Assembly: GCA_029553295.1 (NCBI GenBank)
Contig: JAKPCK010000141.1
Location: 1 to 64,000, forward strand
Direction: 5' to 3'
Length of the DNA: 64,000 nucleotides
DNA from: Deltaproteobacteria bacterium
GTDB taxonomy: Bacteria > Desulfobacterota > Syntrophorhabdia > Syntrophorhabdales > Syntrophorhabdaceae
Below are positions 33,061 to 42,201 of the stretch, one piece after another (within the stretch, counting starts at the first letter, position 1; every line of letters begins with the position of its first letter). The notes under the pieces are model-generated. The model worked only from the letters and a program-made list of their open reading frames with translations. It was not told the DNA's origin and searched no databases. Position numbers and translations under genes: made by a program.

Positions 33061-35247
33061 GAGCCTCTCCCTGAGCATGGTGAACCTATTTAAGGGCTTG
33101 TTGTTCCTGATGGCTATTGACAGTGCTTTTTTTGTCCCTACTATAAAGACAAGCCTCTTACCCCTTGTGATACCCGTATATATGAGGTTTCTCTGGAGGA
33201 GCATATAGTGCTGGGTAAGTACAGGCATGATTATTACAGGGTATTCGCTACCCTGGGACTTGTGGACAGATATGGCGTATGCAAGGATTATCTCATCGAG
33301 CTCTAAAAACTCGTATTTTATAATCCTGCTGTCATAGTCCACACAGACCTCCTGCACCTCCTGGTCTATTGAGACAATCCTCCCTATATCACCGTTATAG
33401 ACATCTTTTTCATAATTATTCCTTATCTGCATCACCTTATCGCCTACCCTGAAGACCTTCCCTGCCCTTACAAGCTCCATGCCGTCCGGGTTTAATGCCT
33501 GTTGTAGTTCTCTATTCAGGTTGGCAACACCTGCCAGTCCCTTGTGCATGGGCGTAAGGACCTGTATATCATCCACAGGGTTAAACCCGAACCTACTGGG
33601 CACAGCCTCCCTGCACAGATACACTATATATCTTACCACCTCCTCCGGGTCTTCAATCTCTGCAAAGAAGAAGTCTTCATTCTTATTAAAACCCCTTTTT
33701 AAATATGGCATCTCGCCTTTATTCACCCTATGGGCATTGACTATTATCATGCTCTCCTTTGACTGCCTGAATATTTCATTAAGCCTCACCGTAGGTATAT
33801 ATCCTGAATCTATTATATCCTTCAGGGTATTGCCCGCCCCTACAGAAGGCAACTGGTCTGCGTCACCAACAAATATCAATGTTGTTTTTGTCTTAACTGC
33901 CTTTAATAGGTGATACATCATGATGGTATCTATCATGGATGCCTCGTCTATTATTAAGAGGTCTCCATCAAGGGGGTTGGTCTCGTTTTTCTTAAACTGC
34001 CCGTTACTGGGGCTATATTCAAGGAGGCGGTGGATGGTCTTTGCCTCATGTTCTGTGGCCTCTGTCATCCTCTTGGCTGCCCTGCCTGTTGGTGCTGCCA
34101 AAAGAACTCTCTGTCCCATCTTCTCGTATATGCTTATGATTGCCTTTATTATAGTAGTCTTTCCAGTGCCCGGTCCGCCGGTTATAATCATAACCTTTGA
34201 GTGTATTGCATCCCTGACTGCCTCCAGTTGTTTCGGAGAGAACTCTATCCTTAGAACCCTCTGAACCCAGGTCATGGCATCATCTATGTTGACGAGCCTC
34301 ATCTGTTTTGGTGTGGATAGGAGCTTTTTTAGCCTCTGGGCAATACCTGTCTCTGAGACATGATATTTGGCGAGATAGACAGCCTTTGATTTATGGTCTC
34401 CATCTTTTTCCTTATCTATAAATCTGTCATCGATAATAACCTTGCCTTCCCTGGAGATGGCATCAAGGGCAAGGGGTATTTTATCCCCCTCCACATCAAG
34501 GGCCTCACAGCATTTTTCTATAAGGGGTCCGTAGGGATAATAGACATGGCCGTCATCTGATAGCTCATGGAGTATGTGCATGATGCCTGCCTCTGACCTT
34601 ATCTGTGAATCCTTGGGTATCCCCATCTTTTCTGCTATCTTGTCTGCGGTCTTAAAGCCTATGCCAAAGATGTCCATGGCAAGCCTGTATGGGTTTTCCC
34701 TGACTACCCTTATTGAATCATTTTTATAGTGTCTATAAATCTTTACTGCATAGGTAGGGCTTACCCCATTGCCCTGGAGGAATATCATAACATCCCTTAT
34801 CTCTTTCTGCTCCTCCCAGGCCTTTTTTATCATCTCTACCCTCTTTTCCCCTATACCTTCCACCTCTTTGAGCCTCTCTATGTCCTCCTCTATAATCCTT
34901 AAGGTCTCCTCTTTGAACCTCGATACAAGACGTTTAGCCATAACAGGGCCTATGCCTTTTATCATCCCTGAGCCAAGGTATCTTTCTATACCCTTGGATG
35001 TAGCAGGGAGAAGGGTCTCGTAAGAGGTGATCCTGAATTGTTCTCCATATTTAGGGTGGTTATCCCAGTAGCCATATGCCTTTAAGACCTCTCCCGGTGA
35101 TATAGAATACATGGTCCCTATCACAGTGATAAGGTCTTTTCTCCCCTGAATCCTCATCCTGGCTATGGTATAGCCGTTTTCCTCATTGTTGAAGGTAATT
35201 CTCTCTATCTGGCCTTTTATCTCGAGTTTTGTCCGTTTATTATCCAT
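33049..35247 (-). CDS. recD2: RecD2-type ATP-dependent DNA helicase
   Basis: 732 residues. N-terminal OB-like domain, tandem helix-hairpin-helix elements ([23 protein letters not shown]), then a superfamily 1B helicase core: Walker [16 protein letters not shown] near residue 350, [12 protein letters not shown], and motif [19 protein letters not shown]. The 5'-3' helicase acts in replication-stress response without RecBC. It overlaps the release-factor gene at its 3' end. The 264 bp upstream of its start hold two dispersed repeats and no gene. Confidence 0.93.
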   Translation of the reverse strand: MDNKRTKLEIKGQIERITFNNEENGYTIARMRIQGRKDLITVIGTMYSISPGEVLKAYGYWDNHPKYGEQFRITSYETLLPATSKGIERYLGSGMIKGIGPVMAKRLVSRFKEETLRIIEEDIERLKEVEGIGEKRVEMIKKAWEEQKEIRDVMIFLQGNGVSPTYAVKIYRHYKNDSIRVVRENPYRLAMDIFGIGFKTADKIAEKMGIPKDSQIRSEAGIMHILHELSDDGHVYYPYGPLIEKCCEALDVEGDKIPLALDAISREGKVIIDDRFIDKEKDGDHKSKAVYLAKYHVSETGIAQRLKKLLSTPKQMRLVNIDDAMTWVQRVLRIEFSPKQLEAVRDAIHSKVMIITGGPGTGKTTIIKAIISIYEKMGQRVLLAAPTGRAAKRMTEATEHEAKTIHRLLEYSPSNGQFKKNETNPLDGDLLIIDEASMIDTIMMYHLLKAVKTKTTLIFVGDADQLPSVGAGNTLKDIIDSGYIPTVRLNEIFRQSKESMIIVNAHRVNKGEMPYLKRGFNKNEDFFFAEIEDPEEVVRYIVYLCREAVPSRFGFNPVDDIQVLTPMHKGLAGVANLNRELQQALNPDGMELVRAGKVFRVGDKVMQIRNNYEKDVYNGDIGRIVSIDQEVQEVCVDYDSRIIKYEFLELDEIILAYAISVHKSQGSEYPVIIMPVLTQHYMLLQRNLIYTGITRGKRLVFIVGTKKALSIAIRNNKPLNRFTMLRERLLRD

Positions 35248-35291
35248 AGGGTATTGCTCTGGGGCACATCCTTGTGTAGCTCTTTTATTAA

Positions 35292-35318
35292 GTCGGTAGT
35301 CTATAGTCTGTGTCTCTA
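35292..35318 (+). repeat. Dispersed GTCGGTAGTCTATAGTCTGTGTCTC patch
   Basis: AAGTCGGTAGTCTATAGTCTGTGTCTC is the fourth copy of the GTCTATAGTCTG-type patch, in the gap between the divergent recD2 and response regulator genes. Confidence 0.5.
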
Positions 35319-35450
35319 AAACTCAGGCCCTAATAAGCTCCATAAATCTGCAGGGTTGTTCAAGGGCATTGAATATAATATAAAATATCCATGCAAAATG
35401 AAAGTTAATAAATGCTTGTTATTTTTTATCCCTTAATATAAATTAATTAT

Positions 35451-35477
35451 AGGCCTTTACAAAAATTATAAAGGTGT
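35451..35477. repeat. Degenerate copy of the CCTTTRCAAAA palindromic repeat
   Basis: AGGCCTTTACAAAAATTATAAAGGTGTC resembles the complement of the 59894-59922 element. The core stem is CCTTTA/TAAAGG. It lies 35 bp before the response regulator-cyclase gene. Confidence 0.4.
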
Positions 35478-35511
35478 CAATAATAAAAAATCTATAGAGA
35501 AAAGGTGGATT

Positions 35512-36501
35512 ATGAAACTCGGTATCCTTGTTATAGACGATGAGGATGGTATCAGGAGGTCCCTAACAAGGATACTCAGGGAAGATGGATATATTGTCCA
35601 TACTGCACCCAACGGCGAAGAGGCGTTGAGCCTTGTAAGAAACAATCCATCCAATCTCGATGTCATAATATGTGACCTGATTATGCCGGGCATAGACGGC
35701 ATAAGGACCATAGAGGAGATAGGCAAGATACACCACGAGGCCACAAAGATAATCCTTACAGGATATGGCACCCTTGAGTCATCTATAAAGGCCATCGAGG
35801 CCGGTATAGACGGTTTCATAACCAAGCCCTTTGAAAACAAGGAACTTAAATGGAAGATAAGGGAGTATTACATAAAGAGGAAGATGAGGCAGTTTATTGC
35901 CCCTGATGTATTCAATGAGCTCTTGAATGAGCCTGCCCAGCTCGAACCCAGGATATCCCTGATAACCATACTATTCTCTGATATAAGGGGCTTTACCAGG
36001 TTGTCCTCCCTTGTCCCTCCAGATGACCTTGCCGTACTCTTAAACAGGTATTATTTTCAACCTATGAGCGAGATAATAAAGAGACACAGGGGTATGATAG
36101 ATAAATATATAGGGGATAGCATAATGGCCTTGTTCGGTGTACCCGTGTATCAAGAAAGGCATGAGGAAAATGCGGTCAACTGTGCCATAGAGATGATGGA
36201 GCTTATAAGGCAGCTCAATAAGGGATTTGAAATAGGCATAGGTATCAGCACAGGCCATGTGGTTACAGGGATATTCGGTTCTGTAAATAAAAAGGAATAT
36301 ACCGCCTTTGGGATGCCTGTCAACATCGCTGCAAGGCTACAAAAACTTGCTTTACCTGGTGAGGTGGTTATCTCTGAGGACACAAAAAAGGCCTTAAACA
36401 ACAACATCCCCTTTGAAAGGGGTGGTCTTTTAAGGGTCTCTTCATCATCCGCCCCTGTCACATACTATAAATGGATTGGAAATGGAAATAATACGATTTA
36501 A
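35512..36501 (+). CDS. Response regulator fused to class III adenylate cyclase
   Basis: 329 residues. The receiver domain has the phospho-acceptor Asp55 (IICDLIMPG), LTGYGT and TKPF. A class III cyclase domain from about residue 145 has metal ligands Asp157 (FSDIRGFT) and Asp202 (IGDSIMALFG), Lys198, the purine-side Thr264 (KEYTAFG), and Asn271/Arg275 (VNIAAR). All catalytic residues are present, and Thr in the purine position favours ATP. It should make cAMP under control of an unseen histidine kinase. AAAGGTGG precedes the ATG. It overlaps the relA/spoT-like gene. Confidence 0.9.
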   Translation: MKLGILVIDDEDGIRRSLTRILREDGYIVHTAPNGEEALSLVRNNPSNLDVIICDLIMPGIDGIRTIEEIGKIHHEATKIILTGYGTLESSIKAIEAGIDGFITKPFENKELKWKIREYYIKRKMRQFIAPDVFNELLNEPAQLEPRISLITILFSDIRGFTRLSSLVPPDDLAVLLNRYYFQPMSEIIKRHRGMIDKYIGDSIMALFGVPVYQERHEENAVNCAIEMMELIRQLNKGFEIGIGISTGHVVTGIFGSVNKKEYTAFGMPVNIAARLQKLALPGEVVISEDTKKALNNNIPFERGGLLRVSSSSAPVTYYKWIGNGNNTI

Positions 36502-38623
36502 TGACATAGTAGAGGAGATTACAAAGTATAATCCCGGTGCAGATGTAGAGATGCTCGAGAAGGCATATATCTTCTCTGCCAAGGCCCACAGGGGACAGAC
36601 CAGGCTATCTGGGGAACCGTACCTGATACACCCCCTTCAGGTTGCATATACCCTTACCAAGATGAATCTCGATGTCCCCAGCATTGTATCCGGGCTCCTC
36701 CATGACACTATTGAGGACTCCTACGTAAGCAAGGAGGAGATAGAGAGGTATTTCGGCAAAGAGGTGGCAGAGATTGTAGACGGTGTAACCAAGATAAGCA
36801 AGATCCATCTAAGACCTGCCGAGGACTCAAGGGCAGAGAACATAAGAAAGATGATACTTGCCATGAGCAAGGATATAAGGGTCATATTGATAAAACTGGC
36901 AGACAGGTACCACAATATGCAGACCCTTAATTTCCTCTCCGAGGAAAAACAGATTGAGATAGCAAGGGAGGCCCTCGAAATATATGCACCCCTTGCCCAC
37001 AGGCTCGGCATAGAGTGGCTAAAGGGGGAACTCGAGGACACAGCCTTTAAATACCTAAAACCCCTGGAATACAATATAGTCAGCCAAAAGCTCGCAAAGA
37101 AAAGAAAGGAGAGGGAGCAGTATATAAACGAGGTAAAAGACCTCATCAAAAAAAGGCTCGAGGAATCAGGTATAAATGCCGAGGTATATGGCAGGGCAAA
37201 AAGGTTGTACAGCATCTATAAAAAGATGTTAAACGAAGGCATAGATGTCAATGACATATACGACCTTACTGCCTTCCGTGTAATAGTCAATACCGTGAAG
37301 GAGTGTTACGAGGCCTTAGGCTACATACACTCATTCTTTAAACCCATACCTGGAAAATTCAGTGATTATATAGCCCTTCCAAAGGCAAATATGTATCAAT
37401 CCCTCCACACAAAGGTAGTAGGCCCACACGGGGAAAAGATAGAGATACAGATAAGGACCCACGAGATGCATAGACTGGCCGAGGATGGGATTGCAGCGCA
37501 CTGGAAATACAAAGAGGGTAAGCTCTTTGATGCCAAGGAGGACAAGATATTCCAGTGGTTGAGGAGGATAATAGAGTGGCAGCAGGAACTCAAGGACAAC
37601 AAGGAATTCCTCGAGATATTCAAGATAGATCTCTTCCCGGATGACATATATGTCTTTACGCCGAGAGGGGATGTAAAGGAGTTGCCAAAAGGGGCAACCC
37701 CGGTTGACTTTGCCTATGCCATCCATACACAACTCGGTCATACATGTGTTGGGGCCAAGGTGAATGGCAAGCTTGTCCCCCTGAGGCATGTACTGAAGAG
37801 TGGCGATATAGTGGATATACAGACCAACCCATCCCATAAACCAAGCAAAGACTGGCTTGGATTTGTAAAGACCTCAAGGGCAAAGGCAAAGATTAGACAG
37901 TGGATAAAGACCGAACAACGAGAAAAAAGCATAGAACTCGGCAGGGTTTTACTGGAGAAAGAACTTGCCAAACATGACCTCAGCTTCTCAAAGATGCTGA
38001 AATCAGGGGAGCTTGAGGGTCTTGCAAAGGATTTCAGCTATGAGACCATAGAAGACCTTTTTGCCGGTATAGGCTATGGCATCCACACGCCCCTACAGAT
38101 TATAGGCAAATATGTCCCGGACGAGGAAAAACCGGGCAAGATTAAACAGATAATCAAGACCATTACAAAAACCAGGGATAGCTCTATAAAGATAAAGGGC
38201 GTAGATGGTCTGGTGATAAAGTTTGCAAGATGCTGTAACCCTATACCAGGGGACAAGATATTCGGGTTTATAACAAGGGGCAGGGGCCTGACAATCCATG
38301 TGGAGGATTGCCCCAATGTCCATACCTACGATGCACAGAGGAGGGTGGAGGTCTCATGGGAGCTCAACAAAGACATGACATATCCTGTAAGGCTAAGGGT
38401 TGCCGGTGAAGACAGGAAGGGTCTCTTATCTGATATAAGCACCATTATGTCATCGCACAAGGCAAACATAATAAGCGCCCAGGCCACTACAAACCCAGAC
38501 AGGTCTGCCGTAGGTGTATATGAGATAGAGATAAAGCACATGTCACAGCTTCAGAAGATTATAAAATCCATACAAAAGGTCAAGGGCGTAAGGACAGTAG
38601 AGAGGCTGAGGGGTACAGGTTAA
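36482..38623 (+). CDS. relA: RelA/SpoT-family (p)ppGpp synthetase/hydrolase
   Basis: About 713 residues with all domains of a bifunctional long RSH enzyme. The HD hydrolase domain has GLLHDTIEDSY near residue 68. The synthetase has GRAKRLYSIYKKM, YDLTAFRVIV and EDGIAAHWKYKEG; TGS (DIYVFTPRGDVKELPKGATPVDF), a Cys-containing linker (RCCNPIPGD) and a C-terminal ACT domain follow. It controls the stringent response. ATG 36482 (or TTG 36476) lies inside the cyclase gene, so the two are co-translated. Its 3' end overlaps the convergent lpxC fusion by 4 bases. Confidence 0.95.
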   Translation: MEIIRFNDIVEEITKYNPGADVEMLEKAYIFSAKAHRGQTRLSGEPYLIHPLQVAYTLTKMNLDVPSIVSGLLHDTIEDSYVSKEEIERYFGKEVAEIVDGVTKISKIHLRPAEDSRAENIRKMILAMSKDIRVILIKLADRYHNMQTLNFLSEEKQIEIAREALEIYAPLAHRLGIEWLKGELEDTAFKYLKPLEYNIVSQKLAKKRKEREQYINEVKDLIKKRLEESGINAEVYGRAKRLYSIYKKMLNEGIDVNDIYDLTAFRVIVNTVKECYEALGYIHSFFKPIPGKFSDYIALPKANMYQSLHTKVVGPHGEKIEIQIRTHEMHRLAEDGIAAHWKYKEGKLFDAKEDKIFQWLRRIIEWQQELKDNKEFLEIFKIDLFPDDIYVFTPRGDVKELPKGATPVDFAYAIHTQLGHTCVGAKVNGKLVPLRHVLKSGDIVDIQTNPSHKPSKDWLGFVKTSRAKAKIRQWIKTEQREKSIELGRVLLEKELAKHDLSFSKMLKSGELEGLAKDFSYETIEDLFAGIGYGIHTPLQIIGKYVPDEEKPGKIKQIIKTITKTRDSSIKIKGVDGLVIKFARCCNPIPGDKIFGFITRGRGLTIHVEDCPNVHTYDAQRRVEVSWELNKDMTYPVRLRVAGEDRKGLLSDISTIMSSHKANIISAQATTNPDRSAVGVYEIEIKHMSQLQKIIKSIQKVKGVRTVERLRGTG

Positions 38624-39870
38624 TGGTAAAAATGAGACTTGAGTTCCTTGACAAGGCCTATGTTTTCCATGTGGCCTGTCTGTTTTGCCACGACCCGTCC
38701 TATAATTGGCCTGTTTAATAGATAGAGGTCTCCTATAAGGTCTAAAACCTTATGTCTTACAAACTCATCCTTATATCTCAGTTTGGTATTTACAACGCCT
38801 GTATCGCTGAGCAGTATCACGTTGTTTACCCTGCCCCCGGAGCCAAGGCCCATCTGGTTCAGCCTCTCAAAGTCTTTTAGAAAGCCGAAGGTCCTTGCAG
38901 GGGCTATATCTGTCCTGAAGGCGTTTTTCTCATCTATAAAATGATAGTGCTGGATACCTATGGGTTCCGGGTGCACCAGGTCATAGATAACCTCAAAGTG
39001 TTCGGCCGGCTCTATATACAGGTGCTTATCATCGGGGAGGTTTTTCAGGGATATGACCTCATTTATCTTCAGGGGTTCAACCCCCTCCTTCTGTTCTACA
39101 ATCTCTGCCTCCTCTATCTTTTTACAGAGCTCTATGGCTGAGCCATCGAGTATGGGCACCTCCTCGCTCACCTTAATAAGGAGGTTTGTAATACCATACA
39201 TATGACAGGTTGCCATTAGATGTTCTATAGTCCTGACTATGCATGTCTTCCCCTTGACCGATGATGCATAGCCTATGGAATATACGTAATCTATAAAGGC
39301 AGGTATCCTCTCCCCTTCCGGGACGTGTTCGAATACAATGCCCGTGTCCTCTGGCATGGGTAGAAGTATCATCCCGGTCTTGACACCGGAGTGGAGACCT
39401 ACACCATAGACAACGATGCTCTTACCAATGGTCTTCTGCTTGCATATGTTAGGGCCCTTTGATATGCCTATTCTAAAGTCATCCTTTTTGTCCTGTTGGG
39501 GCTCTTTTCCAGCAAGACCCCTTGATATGACCTCAAGGACCTTCTCTATGGTCAGGGGCTTCTCCAGGAAATCAAAGGCACCCATCTTGACGGCCTCCAC
39601 TGCTGTTGAGATTGTCCCGTGCCCGGAGATGACAATGACAACAGGGTCATTATCCCTTTTCTTTATCTCCCTTAAGATCTGTATACCATCCATCTCTGGC
39701 ATCCATATATCAAGAAAGACTATATCCGGCCTTTCCTTCTCAAAAATGGATAACCCCATCTTGCCATCCGTTGCCTTAAATACTATAAACCCCTCATCCT
39801 CGAGCATGGAAGAGAGGATATCGAGTATGTTCTTCTCGTCGTCTATAATAAGGAGTTTTTTCATAGCCAT
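38620..39870 (-). CDS. lpxC: Response regulator receiver domain fused to LpxC
   Basis: 416 residues. Residues 1-120 are a receiver domain with Asp54 (VFLDIWMPEMDG), SGHGT and EKPL. After a linker of about 20 residues, LpxC starts at KQKTIGKSIVVYGVGLHSG. The deacetylase residues correspond to E. coli Glu78, His79, His238, Asp242 and His265: Glu216-His217 (TIEHLMAT), His373, Asp377 (RHKVLDLIGD) and His400 (QTGHMENIGLV), with the 238-265 spacing exactly kept. LpxC performs the committed step of lipid A synthesis; here it could be gated by phosphorylation. Convergent with the RSH gene. No clear ribosome binding site. Confidence 0.93.
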   Translation of the reverse strand: MAMKKLLIIDDEKNILDILSSMLEDEGFIVFKATDGKMGLSIFEKERPDIVFLDIWMPEMDGIQILREIKKRDNDPVVIVISGHGTISTAVEAVKMGAFDFLEKPLTIEKVLEVISRGLAGKEPQQDKKDDFRIGISKGPNICKQKTIGKSIVVYGVGLHSGVKTGMILLPMPEDTGIVFEHVPEGERIPAFIDYVYSIGYASSVKGKTCIVRTIEHLMATCHMYGITNLLIKVSEEVPILDGSAIELCKKIEEAEIVEQKEGVEPLKINEVISLKNLPDDKHLYIEPAEHFEVIYDLVHPEPIGIQHYHFIDEKNAFRTDIAPARTFGFLKDFERLNQMGLGSGGRVNNVILLSDTGVVNTKLRYKDEFVRHKVLDLIGDLYLLNRPIIGRVVAKQTGHMENIGLVKELKSHFYH

Positions 39871-39931
39871 GGTATTCTACTTTAAATAAAGGGAATTTAC
39901 AACAAAATCAGAAGATTGCCGCAAGGCATTT

Positions 39932-39961
39932 AAAAAACTTTGCAAAAATTATGAGGTTTTT
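39932..39961. repeat. Degenerate copy of the palindromic repeat
   Basis: AAAAAACTTTGCAAAAATT followed by ATGAGGTTTTT shares the CTTTGCAAAA core and imperfect symmetry with the 19600 element. It reaches the 3' end of the restriction gene. Confidence 0.3.
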
Positions 39962-40571
39962 ATGCATCAATACCTATAAGGATAAGTGGTACAGCTGGGA
40001 CACCACGACCTTGACGAACTATATTATAAAACTCGCCTTCGTAGTATGCGATACCAGAACTCATTTGACTTTGCAATGACTTCATTGGGAGTATCTCGAT
40101 CCCTACATCAATAAGATCACCTATATAAAAGGCCAAATGTTTCACAAAAAGATCATAGGCAACAAATGCATATTTCCCAAATTGGACCTCAACGGCAACT
40201 CGATCTTTAACAAAATCAGTCTGATTGTAACTAAAAATTGGCTTTTCACCTGCCTCCTCTATTTCTCTTTTTTGTTCCTCTGGTGACATGGTTAATGTCT
40301 TTCTGATAAGCCTCTCATTTTTTGTTACCCAATAACTTACCCGATTTTCTTGCCATTTTTTTGAACGTAAAAGCTGTTTGAAAGCTGCATTTATATCAAT
40401 AGGGCTGAATAAAAGCCTCCCCTTCATTTTCTTCTCATTGGAAATCTTGGTTCTGCAATTCTGTGCATCTACTGCCGAAACAACATCCTTTATTTCTTTC
40501 CAAAGAGCCGGTTTATGAACGAGAAGAAATTCAAGTCCGTTAAGATGTGAGTATACTTCAACAATCTTCAA
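39960..40571 (-). CDS. Type II restriction endonuclease, BglII/BstYI-like
   Basis: 203 residues from a TTG start at 40571, overlapping the methylase stop, with AAGGAGGATAA as ribosome binding site. The sequence closely recalls BstYI: it opens KIVEVYSHLNGLEFL, and DFVKDRVAVEVQFGKYAF carries the Asp...Glu-x-Gln active site of BglII-type enzymes. BstYI cuts RGATCY; the same site is a fair guess here, not shown. Codons (more ATT/ATC and CGT, less ATA/AGG) differ from the neighbourhood, which points to transfer together with the methylase. Confidence 0.87.
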   Translation of the reverse strand: MKIVEVYSHLNGLEFLLVHKPALWKEIKDVVSAVDAQNCRTKISNEKKMKGRLLFSPIDINAAFKQLLRSKKWQENRVSYWVTKNERLIRKTLTMSPEEQKREIEEAGEKPIFSYNQTDFVKDRVAVEVQFGKYAFVAYDLFVKHLAFYIGDLIDVGIEILPMKSLQSQMSSGIAYYEGEFYNIVRQGRGVPAVPLILIGIDA

Positions 40572-41542
40572 TTATCCTCCTTGTCTCCCTTGCTATCTCT
40601 TTTTTCGAATAGCATCATCTGATTGGTCTCTTTTTTCCATGGGGCATCGGTAAGTCTGTTACCCGATGTAACAGGGTCATATATTGGTTTGTCCATAGGC
40701 CTAGTGCGCAAAGTGCCTTCCATCTCTTGTTGTATTCTCTTTAATGCAATCTCAACATATCTATGAACTATTTCTGCCCCAACACCACGTCTTCCATGAC
40801 GTATAGCAGCAATCATTGATGTACCTGTCCCAAGAAAAGGATCTAATACCCAATCATTCTCATTTGTAAGAGAAAGGACTAAACGCTCAATCAATTCTAC
40901 TGGAAACTGACAGGGGTGTTCTGTCTTTTCTACGTGGTTGCTCTTGACATTCGGGATCATCCACAAGTCGCCCGGGTTTTTGCCAAGCGGATTGCATGAA
41001 TATTGTCCTGCTTTTGGACCTTTAAAATATTTCTTTCCAGGGTATTTTTGTGGGATTCGAACAGGGTCAAGATTGAAAACATAATTATCATTCTTTGTGA
41101 ACCAGATGATTGTTTCATAACGGCCTGAAAAACGGCGCCTACAATGCAGACCATGTTCAAAGTGCCAGATGATACGGTTACGCATACGTAGGCCGAGGTT
41201 TGCAAAAATAGGATATAAAATATTGTCCAGTGGTATTATAGCACCTTTTTCTACATAATTTCCCACCTGCCAGCAAATGCTTCCTCTTGGTGTTAATATA
41301 CGCACACATTCGGCGATTACCTGGGATTGTTGATGCAGATATAGGTCAAGATTAAGTCTTTTTTCATATTCCTTGCCAATATTGTAAGGGGGTGAGGTAA
41401 CAACAAGCTGTATTGATTCATCAGGTATGCTTCTCATTAGTTCAAGGCAGTCACCGGGGTATAAGACTATAGACTCTGCTAAAGAGAATTCATTGGCTAT
41501 TTTATAATGCTTGCCAAATAAGGTCTGGGCGTAAGTCTTCAT
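40568..41542 (-). CDS. Type II DNA methyltransferase paired with the BstYI-like enzyme
   Basis: 324 residues. Motif IV TSPPYNIGKEYE (about residue 50) precedes the SAM-binding DPFLGTGTSMIAA (about residue 235), the beta-class order for amino (N6-adenine or N4-cytosine) methylases; SPPY is most common among N4-cytosine enzymes. It protects host DNA from the partner nuclease. Codon choice includes CGT, CGC and ATT, unusual here. Methylase first and nuclease second, with a one-codon overlap, allows protection to come first. Confidence 0.9.
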   Translation of the reverse strand: MKTYAQTLFGKHYKIANEFSLAESIVLYPGDCLELMRSIPDESIQLVVTSPPYNIGKEYEKRLNLDLYLHQQSQVIAECVRILTPRGSICWQVGNYVEKGAIIPLDNILYPIFANLGLRMRNRIIWHFEHGLHCRRRFSGRYETIIWFTKNDNYVFNLDPVRIPQKYPGKKYFKGPKAGQYSCNPLGKNPGDLWMIPNVKSNHVEKTEHPCQFPVELIERLVLSLTNENDWVLDPFLGTGTSMIAAIRHGRRGVGAEIVHRYVEIALKRIQQEMEGTLRTRPMDKPIYDPVTSGNRLTDAPWKKETNQMMLFEKRDSKGDKEDN

Positions 41543-41713
41543 TTCTTTTTCATTAATTTAATAAATCAGATTAATTATCTTATCGTGATTTATGGATGTC
41601 AAGGGAAAATAGATGGTCTTTTGTGCGTCTCTATCTTAGCCGCCAACAGGCAAGGTCTTGTTGCCTTAGAAAAACAATGGAATTTTTCCATTAAACCTGC
41701 TAATTTATAGCTA

Positions 41714-41789
41714 CGGGATGTAGCTCAGTATGGTTTAGAGCGCTTGCTTCGGGAGCAAGAGGCCGCTGGTTCAAATCCAGTCATCCCGA
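41714..41789 (+). tRNA. tRNA-Pro (anticodon CGG)
   Basis: The cloverleaf is complete: acceptor CGGGATG pairs with CATCCCG, D arm GCTC/GAGC, anticodon stem CTTGC/GCAAG with loop TTCGGGA (anticodon CGG), and T arm GCTGG/CCAGT with TTCAAAT. The discriminator base is A and CCA is not encoded. It stands 170 bp from the restriction-modification genes and 28 bp before the cytochrome gene. Confidence 0.95.
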
Positions 41790-41817
41790 TTTAATCCTTT
41801 AGAAGGAGGTCTCAGCG

Positions 41818-42201
41818 GTGAAAAAAGCGCTTTTTATTGTTTTAATCGCCCTTGTCTTTGCAACTATATCCACATTCAGTATGGTATCTGCACAGAAAAA
41901 AGCCCCTGAACCCATGTCGCTCAAGATAGAGGGTGGGAAGCTACCGGCTGTCAGCTTTTCCCACATAACCCATACAGAAAAAACAAAGATCGAGTGTATT
42001 ACCTGTCACCACAAGGATAAAGACCCTAAAAACCCTGAACCCTGTATCCAGTGTCACCTCATCAAAGAGGTAAAGGACAATGCACCCATAGCAAAAGAGG
42101 CATACCACAAAAACTGTATAGACTGCCACAAAGAGAGCACAGCAAAAGGAAAGGCAGCACCTACAAAGTGTAATGAGTGTCATAAAAAACAACAGGGGTG
42201 A
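41818..42201 (+). CDS. Tetraheme class III cytochrome c (cytochrome c3 type)
   Basis: 127 residues from a GTG start with AAGGAGG upstream. A signal peptide (residues 1-25, ending VSAQ) sends it to the periplasm. Four heme sites are Cys60-Cys63-His64, Cys76-Cys79-His80, Cys100-Cys103-His104 and Cys118-Cys121-His122; His49, 52, 65 and 97 are available as second axial ligands. Such cytochromes carry low-potential electrons for hydrogenases, formate dehydrogenases or membrane complexes. The resB and ccsA genes needed for heme attachment follow directly, overlapping by 29 bases. Confidence 0.93.
   Translation: MKKALFIVLIALVFATISTFSMVSAQKKAPEPMSLKIEGGKLPAVSFSHITHTEKTKIECITCHHKDKDPKNPEPCIQCHLIKEVKDNAPIAKEAYHKNCIDCHKESTAKGKAAPTKCNECHKKQQG

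Noticed and set aside
39900-41790. tRNA-bounded genomic island with att repeats around the restriction genes
   Set aside because: I looked for a copy of the tRNA-Pro 3' end (GGTTCAAATCCAGTC) near 39900-39960 and found none; no integrase gene is present.
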